DNA from: JBBSEZ01 sp038239195
Lineage (GTDB): Bacteria > Planctomycetota > Planctomycetia > Gemmatales > Gemmataceae
DNA length: 8,551 nucleotides
Reading direction: 5' to 3'
Assembly (NCBI GenBank): GCA_038239195.1
Contig: JBBSEZ010000427.1
Location: 1-8,551 of the forward strand
Shown: in pieces, positions 1-6,458 of the stretch
How positions within the stretch are numbered: position 1 is the stretch's first letter
Layout: the number at the start of each line of letters is the position of its first letter
The notes under the pieces: generated by a model
The model's database searches: none
Seen by the model: only the letters and a program-made list of their open reading frames with translations
What the model was told of the DNA's origin: nothing
Made by a program: the position numbers and the translations under genes

Positions 1-2
1 CC

Positions 3-941
3 GGGCGCGGGGCCGGCCCCAGCCCCGAGCTCCGCCAGGCGCCCCCCCCCCGAAGCCGGTGGGAGACACCACCGAAAACCGCGGAGCTGGGCAAGGCGGC
101 CGCCGTCGCGTCGGAGTTCATGTTCGCCGAAATGGGCGGCCTGTTCGCCCTCCCCGACTGGTTGCCGCTGCCCTCCAAGCGACGCAAGAAGTGGGCGCTC
201 CGCTACCTGGATGACGCCGTGCGCGGCTTCATTCGCGCCCGGCGTCAGGCCGGGCAGGACCAGGGCGATCTCCTGTCCATGCTCCTTTTGGCGGTGGACG
301 AGGAAGGCGAGGGTGGCATGACCGACGAACAAGTCCGTGACGAGGCGATGACCCTCTTCATGGCCGGCCATGACACCACCGCATCCGGCCTGACATGGAT
401 CTGGCACGCGCTCGCCGGCCACCCGGAGATCGCCGCGGAGGTTACCGCCGAGCTGGAGCAGGTTCTCGGCGGCCGCCGGCCTGGTTTCGCGGACGTGGCC
501 CGGTTGACATTCCTGGAGCGTGTGATCAAGGAGGCCCTGCGCGTGCATTCGCCGGCCATCGGGGCCCTCACGCGCAGCGCGGTCGGCCCGGTCGAGATCG
601 GCGGCTTTCATCTTGCCAAGGGCAGCCCGGTGCAGATGATGTCGTTCGTGCCGCCCCACGACCTGCGCTGGTTCCCCGAGCCGGAGAGATTCGACCCCGA
701 GCGCTTTGCGCCGGGAAGGATCGAGGAGATCCCGCAGTTCGCTTACTTCCCCTTCGGTGGCGGCCCCTGGGCCTGCATCGGCAGCACGTTCGCCATGGCC
801 GAAATGACGTTGGTGGTGGCGACCATGCTGGAAGGGCTGCGCGTCGAGCTGCCGCCGGGCCATAAGCCGGTGGAACTGGTGCCGAGGAGGTCCTTGCGAC
901 CCAAAGGGGGCTTGCCGCTGGAATTGAGTTGGCGCACGTGA
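3..941 (+). CDS. Cytochrome P450, 5'-truncated by the window edge
   Basis: Heme-thiolate monooxygenase; substrate and redox partner cannot be told from the sequence. Numbering from the ATG at 120, three family signatures appear in order. The I-helix oxygen-activation motif AGHDTT is at 82-87, the K-helix ExxR (E138, R141) follows, and FDPERF is at 191-196. The heme loop FGGGPWACIG is at 212-221 with Cys219 as the thiolate ligand. The ATG at 120 is probably not the true start: the same frame is open back to base 3, and AELGKAAAVASEF just before it reads like P450 sequence. A whole P450 has about 400-460 residues, so roughly 130-180 are missing. The Arg usually two residues before the ligand Cys is Trp217. 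Frame before base ~80 is doubtful. It ends with TGA at 939-941, converging on the AAA+ gene. The family is certain; the subfamily is not assigned. Confidence 0.93.
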   Translation, partial: GRGAGPSPELRQAPPPRSRWETPPKTAELGKAAAVASEFMFAEMGGLFALPDWLPLPSKRRKKWALRYLDDAVRGFIRARRQAGQDQGDLLSMLLLAVDEEGEGGMTDEQVRDEAMTLFMAGHDTTASGLTWIWHALAGHPEIAAEVTAELEQVLGGRRPGFADVARLTFLERVIKEALRVHSPAIGALTRSAVGPVEIGGFHLAKGSPVQMMSFVPPHDLRWFPEPERFDPERFAPGRIEEIPQFAYFPFGGGPWACIGSTFAMAEMTLVVATMLEGLRVELPPGHKPVELVPRRSLRPKGGLPLELSWRT

Positions 942-971
942 CCGATTCCAGCGGATTTCCGAGGCCGGGCT

Positions 972-1006
972 TTGCGCGCTTCGGTGTGTCGGACCGACGC
1001 GCGCAA
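972..1006. terminator. Hairpin between convergent genes, possible bidirectional terminator
   Basis: An imperfect inverted repeat lies 30 bases after the P450 stop. Arms 972-979 and 999-1006 pair over 8 bp. After one mismatch (980/998) a further 5 bp (981-985 with 993-997) closes a 7-nt loop. No T-run follows on either strand, so it is not a classical intrinsic terminator. Its place between two genes transcribed toward each other suggests a transcription end point or mRNA 3' protection; this is inference. Confidence 0.4.
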
Positions 1007-1112
1007 TGGAAGATCGCAACCTCCGAATCGAATGCGGATTGGCGCTGGACACCGGTTGCCCTCGATCCCGCAGAGCGGAACGGACGAGCGCCAGCCCCTT
1101 CGCGGCTCGCCT

Positions 1113-1134
1113 GCGTGCCCCTCCCTGGGCACGC
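1113..1134 (-). terminator. Hairpin 14 bases after the AAA+ ATPase stop
   Basis: A perfect 8-bp stem (1113-1120 with 1127-1134) closes a 6-nt loop just downstream of the minus-strand ATPase stop codon at 1149-1151. There is no T-tract after it, so it could act as a Rho-assisted or U-less terminator, or simply as a 3' stabilising stem. Confidence 0.4.
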
Positions 1135-1148
1135 GCGGCCCCCTTCCG

Positions 1149-2675
1149 TCACCGCAGGCCGTTGACCAGCTCCCGCACCGGCAGGCCGTCGGGAAGGGTT
1201 GCCCGGCGGGGTTGCCTCTTCCGGTCGTCCCAGAGCAGGGCGAGTGCCAGCTGGGCGCAGGCCTCCTGGAACTGGGCCGGCGTTTCTTTCTTGTCGGGCT
1301 CGCTCTCGATCCGCTCGACCATGAGTCGGTAGCCGTGATCGTCGTCGAAAAAGATGCGGCGGGCCAGCCGCTTCTTGTCTTCCCTCTCCATGTAGCCCAA
1401 CTCGATCGCCTTGTCGATCCGTCCCGGTCGGGTGCTGATGAAGTCCACGGAACCGTCCGAGCTCCTCCGGGGCAGGCCCAGGGCCGGGTCCAGCCTCTCG
1501 ACGTGGTTGGTGGTGATGACGGTGAAGATCCCGCCGCCCTTCTCTACGCCGTCGAGGCAGTTGAGCAGGCAGCCGAAGCTGAGCTTGCCGACCTCCAGGG
1601 CGTTGGCGGCGTTGGCGTTGTTGGCGGCCCCGGGCATCGCCACGGCGATCTGGTCGGCCAGGCTTGGCTTCCCGTAGACGTTCTCGCGCCCGTGGAAGAC
1701 GGTGTCGAAGTCCTCGAACAGCGCCACGCAGGGGGTGTGCGCCTGCATGTCCTGCCACGACCGCTCCAGGTCTTTGTCCAGCATGTGGCCCAGCGCGTAG
1801 ATGAACAGGGGCATGTCCAGGTCCTCGGCGATGGCGCGCACCAGGGCCGTCTTGCCCGTGCCCGGCGGCCCGTAGAGGCACCACCCCCGCTTCCACGGGA
1901 TGTTCCGCTGCACGTACCACGCCTTCAGCCCGTGCCAGGCCCAAACCTCCTGAATCAGGTCCTTGACGTGCCGGGGGAAGTACAACTGGTCGATGGCCTG
2001 GCCGGTCTGGGTCACCGTGGCCCGGCCCAGCTCGGAGGGGTCGTGGTCGAGCAGCCGGAAGGTGCCCTCGTGGAACCACTCCAGGCTGGTCCCCGCCGAG
2101 TAGCGCTGTTCCCCGGTCCCGTGTGGGTCGGGGATCTTCTTCAGGAAGAACCTGCGACGCTTCGACTCCTGGACGGACCAGAACGTCTCGTTCCGGCTGC
2201 GCGAGGCCAAGCGGATGATTTCCTCCACGTCCAGGGTGAACCGGAAGAACACCAGGCAGGCCTTGAAGTCCGTCTTGGGCTTGCCCCCCCAGTAGATCAC
2301 GCTGCCGCCGGACTTGTCGGAGCCCTGTTTCTCTTCCTGGACCGCGAACCAGAACGGGAGCCAGCCCCGCCAGAAGAGGACCGTCCGGTTCCCCAGCAAT
2401 TCGTAGGGCACGTGCCCGTACTTGCCGTCGCGAAAGGAGTCGTGCCGACCCCCGAACGTGCGCTGGCCACTGCCGCTCCTGCGGTAGCGATCGATCAGGT
2501 GGCACAGCACGGCCCTGGCGGTCGTTTCGTCGTCCAGGTGGGCGCGGATGACGAAAATGCCCATCACCGAGTTGCACAAGTTCTTGATGCTCTGCCAGCT
2601 GCGGACCACGACGCCAATAACCGTCCCCAGGATGGCTATCCCCGCCAGGCCCGACGTTAGACGTCCGAAGTCCAC
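1149..2675 (-). CDS. BCS1-like membrane-anchored AAA+ ATPase
   Basis: A 508-residue AAA+ protein of the BCS1 type. Mitochondrial BCS1 translocates folded Rieske protein; the role of bacterial relatives is largely unknown. Residues about 8-25 form one hydrophobic segment, giving a single N-terminal membrane anchor. Residues 26-230 are a family-specific N-terminal region. The AAA core begins with WYVQRNIPWKRG (253-264), close to the BCS1 consensus before Walker A. Then follow Walker A GPPGTGKT (269-276), Walker B ALFEDFD (318-324; E321, D322), LLNCLDGV (370-377), sensor-1 TTN (388-390) and RPGRID (416-421). Two stretches are longer than usual: an Ala/Asn-rich segment around 347-362, and about 15 residues between LDPAL and TRPGRID. 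The GTG start at 2675 is preceded by GGAG with 9-nt spacing. It stands alone, without a Rieske or bc1 gene nearby. Confidence 0.88.
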   Translation of the reverse strand: MDFGRLTSGLAGIAILGTVIGVVVRSWQSIKNLCNSVMGIFVIRAHLDDETTARAVLCHLIDRYRRSGSGQRTFGGRHDSFRDGKYGHVPYELLGNRTVLFWRGWLPFWFAVQEEKQGSDKSGGSVIYWGGKPKTDFKACLVFFRFTLDVEEIIRLASRSRNETFWSVQESKRRRFFLKKIPDPHGTGEQRYSAGTSLEWFHEGTFRLLDHDPSELGRATVTQTGQAIDQLYFPRHVKDLIQEVWAWHGLKAWYVQRNIPWKRGWCLYGPPGTGKTALVRAIAEDLDMPLFIYALGHMLDKDLERSWQDMQAHTPCVALFEDFDTVFHGRENVYGKPSLADQIAVAMPGAANNANAANALEVGKLSFGCLLNCLDGVEKGGGIFTVITTNHVERLDPALGLPRRSSDGSVDFISTRPGRIDKAIELGYMEREDKKRLARRIFFDDDHGYRLMVERIESEPDKKETPAQFQEACAQLALALLWDDRKRQPRRATLPDGLPVRELVNGLR

Positions 2676-2694
2676 GTGCTTTCACTCCGGCCCT
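2664..2694 (-). promoter_or_regulatory. Ribosome binding site supporting a GTG start
   Basis: On the minus strand CCGGAGTGAAAGCAC directly precedes the GTG codon at 2673-2675. The GGAG core sits 9 nt from the start codon and decides this start for the BCS1-like ATPase, since the hydrophobic anchor follows at once. Confidence 0.55.
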
Positions 2695-3000
2695 TGTGGG
2701 GGCAACTGTAGTAGCAGGCGCAGCGGGAGCGGCCCTTGCCGACCGTCTCCTCCGAGAATGTAACGTTGGCGGGCCTTCCATTTTACGGCCTCTCTTGCGT
2801 TTTCTCCGGACACCGCCGCGCGAGATAAGGTTCATGACCGCTGCTTGCGCGAGGCCAAGCCCCGCTGGCGCCGACCGCTCTGCACGCGCCCCGCTGCTCG
2901 CCGAAGCTTCCCCGGTGCCGGTCCTCGGCCTCGAGTGCGAACCTCCCACTGCTCGGGACGCAATTCGGGGCACTCCAGCACCGGACATGGCTTCCCCCCC
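2676..3000. other. Intergenic region upstream of the AAA+ ATPase, no gene seen
   Basis: I find no convincing intact gene here. Reading frames on both strands are open by chance, as expected at this GC content. Third-position G/C in the best frame is only about two thirds, against well over 90 percent in real genes nearby. The part at about 2755-2815 is clearly more A/T-rich than its surroundings and holds TACATT and TAAAAT on the minus strand, so the ATPase promoter may lie there. No matching -35 element is evident. Confidence 0.4.
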
Positions 3001-3140
3001 TTGATGCGGGCCTTCTCTGTGGTGAAGCGCCACCCCACCTTGGGCTGGAGGACAAGCAGGTGCGCCTCGGCTGCGCCCAGCCGGGGGAGACGGTGGCGAC
3101 CTTCGGCGACGTCAAAGACTTCGGGTTCGAGGAGCGGTAG
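3001..3140 (+). pseudogene. Possible frameshifted 3' remnant of a gene
   Basis: Plus-strand codons 3001-3045 end in G or C in 14 of 15 cases and read LMRAFSVVKRHPTLG. A -1 shift near 3043-3046 leads into a second frame (3048-3137) where 29 of 30 codons end in G or C. That frame reads EDKQVRLGCAQPGETVATFG, then DVKDFGFEER and a TAG stop at 3138-3140. The signal fades upstream of the C7 run at 2994-3000, where a second missing base is possible. I do not recognise the protein. It could be a decayed gene end, a gene with sequencing errors, or chance. A competing minus-strand reading at 2832-3038, beginning GWRFTTEKARIKGGKPCPV with a GTG start and no clear ribosome site, shares the same high-GC wobble positions over part of the stretch. 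Confidence 0.25.
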
Positions 3141-3216
3141 TCATCCGAGGGGCTACTCGGGCCACAACTCCGCGCGATGCGGTCAACGGCGCGGGGTGAG
3201 ACGCTCGATCCGCGTC

Positions 3217-3235
3217 CGGCCGGCTACGCCGGCCG
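3217..3235 (-). terminator. Hairpin downstream of the acyl-CoA synthetase
   Basis: A perfect 8-bp GC-only stem (3217-3224 with 3228-3235) closes a 3-nt loop. It starts 34 bases after the minus-strand stop codon at 3270-3272, the end of the four-gene cluster. No T-run follows. The position fits a transcription end of the operon, but the sequence alone does not prove it. Confidence 0.35.
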
Positions 3236-3269
3236 CGACCATCACCGTCCCGTCCACAAGCGTCGCCCC

Positions 3270-4760
3270 TCACCCGCCCTCGGCCAGCTTCACCAGCTCC
3301 TTCCGCAACACCTTCCCCAGCGCGTTGCGCGGCAGCGACTCCACGAAGAACACCTCCCGCGGGCGCTGATAATCGACCAGCCGTTCGCCCCAGAACGCTT
3401 GTAACTGCGCCTCGTCCAGGTCGGCCCCCTCGCGGACCACGAACGCCACCACCCGCTCGCCGCGGCGCTCGTCCGCCATCCCCACCACAGCCGATTCCTT
3501 CACCCCCGGACAGGCGTTGATCGCCCGCTCCACCACTTGCGGATAGACGTTGTAGCCATTGGTGATGATGAGGTCGTTGCTGCGCCCAACGAGGTAGAGG
3601 AAGCCTTGCCCGTCGCGATGCCCGAGGTCTCCCGTGTCGAACCAACCGGTCGCGAACGCCTTGCGCGTCGCTTCCGGGTTGCGCCAGTACTCGCGGAACA
3701 GGTTGGGCCCGCGCGCGAAGACCGCGCCCGTCTCGCCCTCCGCCGCCGGGGCGCCGTCCGGCATGGCGATGCGCAACTCGATGCCGTTCAGGGGCAGCCC
3801 GACCGAGCCGGCCGGCCAGGGGCCGTCGAGAGGCAGGCTGGTCAGGACGTGGGCCTCGGTCATCCCGTAGCGGTTGATGACCGGCTTGCCCAACACCTCT
3901 TCGAGACGGGGCAACACCTCGGGGCGAATCGGCGCGCTGCCGCACGCGAACAGCCGGGCCCGTCCCCAGCCCCGCGCCTTCTCGGCGAAAGAGCTTTCTT
4001 CGAGAAAACGATAGTAGATGGTGGGCACGCCCATGAAGACGGTCCCCTCCCCGAGGGCGTCGAGCGTCGTCAACGGATGAAACGCCTCTTCCAATCTCAA
4101 GCATCCGCCCGCGAGCAGCGTCAGGTGCGCGGCAAACGACAGCCCGTGTACGTGGAAAAGCGGCAACACGTTGACGACGACGTCGTCCGGGCCGATGCGC
4201 CAGCACGCTTGCAGGGCGCGCAGGCTGGAGGCGACCGTGGCGTGCGTGTGGACCACTCCCTTGGGCCAGCCCGTCGTGCCGGAACTGTAGAGCAGGAAGC
4301 ACGGATCATCTGGAGAAACGGCCGGCTCGCGCCAGTTCCCCGCGTCCGCCTTCACCACCGTCTTGTCGGACACCAACCGGAGCTGGGGGAGCTCGGCCTG
4401 CAACGCCTCGAAGAGGGCGCGCTGCTCGTCGCCCACCACGGCCAGGCGGGCCTCGCTGTCGCGCACGAAGTGCTTCATCTCTTCGAGCGTGAAGCGCGGG
4501 TTGAGCGGCAACGAGATACCGCCGCCGAACAGGATGGAGAGGTGAGCGAGCAGGAACGGCAACTTCGTCGAGCTGGCGAGGAGGACGCGGTCGCCCGGCC
4601 CCATCCCCAGCCGTTGCAGCAGAGCGGCGCCGTGCCGGGCCCGCTCGTCGAGCTCCGCGTAGGCGAGCGCTCGCCCCTGATAGACGATGGCCGGGCTGGC
4701 GGCCCGGTCCGCGAAGGTGGCGAGCAGCGCGTGGAGGAAATGGGGGGCCGTCACGGTCAC
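3270..4760 (-). CDS. AMP-forming acyl-CoA synthetase, MatB (malonyl-CoA synthetase)-like
   Basis: An ANL-superfamily adenylate-forming enzyme that activates a carboxylic acid with ATP and then forms the CoA thioester. It is 496 residues, close to the ~500 of MatB, with no signal peptide. Motifs in order are the P-loop YSSGTTGWPKG (158-168), LFHVHGL (201-207), GVPTIYYRF (244-252), YGMTE (298-302), TGWFDTGDLG (371-380), GRSNDLIITNGYNVYP (392-407) and PRNALGK with catalytic Lys483. LFHVHGL, GVPTxYxR, RYGMTE and GYNVYP are the wording of malonyl-CoA synthetases, and Arg251 may match the malonate-contacting Arg; this is recalled alignment, not computed. Other short or medium acyl-CoA ligases remain possible. 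The GTG start at 4758-4760 overlaps the upstream TGA (GTGA). A second GTG at 4752-4754 has GGAAG 5 nt before it and would remove two residues. The adenylation fold is certain; malonate specificity is not. Confidence 0.9.
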   Translation of the reverse strand: MTVTAPHFLHALLATFADRAASPAIVYQGRALAYAELDERARHGAALLQRLGMGPGDRVLLASSTKLPFLLAHLSILFGGGISLPLNPRFTLEEMKHFVRDSEARLAVVGDEQRALFEALQAELPQLRLVSDKTVVKADAGNWREPAVSPDDPCFLLYSSGTTGWPKGVVHTHATVASSLRALQACWRIGPDDVVVNVLPLFHVHGLSFAAHLTLLAGGCLRLEEAFHPLTTLDALGEGTVFMGVPTIYYRFLEESSFAEKARGWGRARLFACGSAPIRPEVLPRLEEVLGKPVINRYGMTEAHVLTSLPLDGPWPAGSVGLPLNGIELRIAMPDGAPAAEGETGAVFARGPNLFREYWRNPEATRKAFATGWFDTGDLGHRDGQGFLYLVGRSNDLIITNGYNVYPQVVERAINACPGVKESAVVGMADERRGERVVAFVVREGADLDEAQLQAFWGERLVDYQRPREVFFVESLPRNALGKVLRKELVKLAEGG

Positions 4761-6382
4761 TTCCGCCGCAACAGGAACAGCGTCTGGTCGTCCTGGAGCT
4801 CCGCCTCCGCGGTGAAGCGCTGCACCGAGGCACACGCTTCGTTCACGCACGCCTCCAGGGGCAGGTCGGTGTGCGCCCCGCCCAGCGCTTCGCAGAGGCG
4901 CTCCAGGCCATACATGCTCACGCCGTCCGGGGCAAAGCCTTCCGTCATGCCGTCGGTGTAGAGGATGAACGTCTCCCCCGGCTGCAACGCGAGGCACGTC
5001 TCGGTGAAGCGCAGCGGCATGGGGGCGGAGCCCAGCATCATGCCCGGCGTGATCTCGACCTCCTCGACGGAGCCGTCCTCGTGGCGCAGCAGCGGGGCGG
5101 GGTGCCCGCCGGAGGCGAGGACGATCGAGCCGTCGCTCGCGTCGTAGGTGCCGCAAGCCAGGGTCACGAATAGTTGCGTCGGGTTGTCGGCGGCGAGCGC
5201 CTTGTGCAGACGCGCCAACAACTCGGCGGGGCCGGTCGCTGACGGCGCCAGCTGCCGGCTCAGGGTGCGCACGGCGATCATGAACAGCGCTGCCGGCATG
5301 CCCTTGCCGGTCACGTCGCCGACGAAAAAGATGAGCTTCCCGTCGGGGAGCTTGTAGAAGTCGTAGAGGTCGCCGGACACGCCGCGCGCCGGGTGGACTC
5401 GGGCGAACAGCTCGGTATGCGGGTCCTTGAGCAACTGGAAGTCGGTCGGCAAGAACGACTGCTGGATCTCGCGGGCCAGCATCAACTCCTGCCGGAAGCG
5501 CTCCTCGCGCAACCGCTCGGCGTGGAACGCGGCGTTTTGCAGCACGACGGCCACCTGCAGCCCCACGGCGGTCAGCACCTCGAGGTCTTCGTCGCGGAAC
5601 GGCATCCCCTGGCGCAGGCTGTCGAGCTGGATCACCCCGAGGCGCTTGGCCTCCCAGCCGATCAGGGGCACGCATAGAAACGAACGGAGGTTGAGCGAGA
5701 CAAGGGTCGCCGACAGGGGCAGGTTGTTGTCCCCGCCGACGTCCTGGCTGAGCAGGGCAACGCCCTCGTCGAGGGCCCGGCGCACGACGGTTCGGCTGTA
5801 GGGGTAGTCGCCGCTCGCCCCCTGGTGGCGCGTGCGCTGGGCACGCACGACGAGGCGGTCGAGCTCGCACAGGAGGACCATGCCGCGGTCGGCCTGGGGG
5901 AACAGGCGGAAGAGCTGTTCGAGCAAGCGCGACAGCAGTTGATCGGTGTCGAGCGTGTGGCCGAGGTGGTGGGCGATTTCGAGGACCACCTGGAGCTTGT
6001 ACGCCGGGTTCTGCGAGAACAGCGTGTGGTTGCTCGGCAAGGCATCGACGCGGGCGCGGATGACGTGCTGCCCTTCGCCGTGCCCGCTCGGCGGATCGAC
6101 GTGCAGGTTCAGGACGTAGGGCCCGATCTGGAGCTCGTCGACCTCCGTGAGGGGAGCGCGGCCCTTGATCTGGAAGCCGTTGAGCCAGGTGCCGTTGCTG
6201 CTGCCGAGGTCTTCGACGAAATAGGTGCCCTTGTCGCAGAGGATGCGCGCGTGTTGCCGGCTGACGGCCAGCGACTCGAGGTAGATGGCCGCGTCCGGTT
6301 GCCTCCCGATGATCGCAGCCTCTCCCCCCAGCGCGAAACGCCGGCCCGGGGTTGGTCCTTTTTTCGCGATGAGTGAGGCCAT
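4757..6382 (-). CDS. FHA-GAF-PP2C (SpoIIE/RsbU-type) serine/threonine phosphatase
   Basis: A 541-residue cytoplasmic signalling protein with three modules. An N-terminal FHA domain (about 1-98) carries GR (26-27), SRQH (41-44) and SSNGTWLNG (61-69), the residues that read phosphothreonine. A GAF domain (about 130-285) should sense a ligand or partner. A helical linker with REIQQSFLP (304-312), typical of RsbU/RsbP relatives, leads to the PP2C domain. Metal-site acidic residues lie in GVSGDLYDFY (D338), FVGDVTGKGMPAAL (D356), LYTDGMTEG (D477) and DDQTL (531-535), so the enzyme looks active. Related proteins dephosphorylate anti-sigma-factor antagonists, but no such partner is nearby; a Ser/Thr kinase could supply the FHA ligand. 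The ATG at 6382 is fixed by an in-frame TAA 15 bases upstream; only a weak AGAGG precedes it. Its stop overlaps the acyl-CoA synthetase start by 4 bases. Confidence 0.93.
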   Translation of the reverse strand: MASLIAKKGPTPGRRFALGGEAAIIGRQPDAAIYLESLAVSRQHARILCDKGTYFVEDLGSSNGTWLNGFQIKGRAPLTEVDELQIGPYVLNLHVDPPSGHGEGQHVIRARVDALPSNHTLFSQNPAYKLQVVLEIAHHLGHTLDTDQLLSRLLEQLFRLFPQADRGMVLLCELDRLVVRAQRTRHQGASGDYPYSRTVVRRALDEGVALLSQDVGGDNNLPLSATLVSLNLRSFLCVPLIGWEAKRLGVIQLDSLRQGMPFRDEDLEVLTAVGLQVAVVLQNAAFHAERLREERFRQELMLAREIQQSFLPTDFQLLKDPHTELFARVHPARGVSGDLYDFYKLPDGKLIFFVGDVTGKGMPAALFMIAVRTLSRQLAPSATGPAELLARLHKALAADNPTQLFVTLACGTYDASDGSIVLASGGHPAPLLRHEDGSVEEVEITPGMMLGSAPMPLRFTETCLALQPGETFILYTDGMTEGFAPDGVSMYGLERLCEALGGAHTDLPLEACVNEACASVQRFTAEAELQDDQTLFLLRRK

Positions 6383-6458
6383 GCCTCTGTTTTACCCAAC
6401 GGCGGGGGCGAATGCCAGTCTTTCTCGCTCCGCTCCGCGTCGCGGCTACACCCTCTCG

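Noticed and set aside
972..2660. 562-codon open frame on the plus strand opposite the ATPase
   Set aside because: Antisense shadow of the ATPase; no motifs, compositionally biased, no ribosome site.
2740..2756. GGAGGAG on the minus strand, resembling a Shine-Dalgarno
   Set aside because: No ATG, GTG or TTG codon follows at suitable spacing, so it does not define a gene.
568..3033. 821-codon open frame on the minus strand
   Set aside because: It overlaps the P450 and lies in another frame of the BCS1-like ATPase. The translation is an Arg/Gly/Pro/Ala-rich string without domains, typical of a high-GC shadow frame.
2832..3038. 68-residue minus-strand frame starting with GTG
   Set aside because: Its first ~33 codons look protein-like, but there is no ribosome site and the C-terminal half is low-complexity Arg/Gly. 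Kept only as an alternative to the plus-strand remnant.
3537..4961. 474-codon open frame on the plus strand opposite the ligase
   Set aside because: Antisense shadow spanning the ends of two real genes, without recognisable domains.
4761..5870. Upstream extension of the ligase frame to give an 866-residue protein
   Set aside because: The extension lies inside the phosphatase in another frame and is Arg/Pro-rich. ANL homology starts just after the GTG at 4760.
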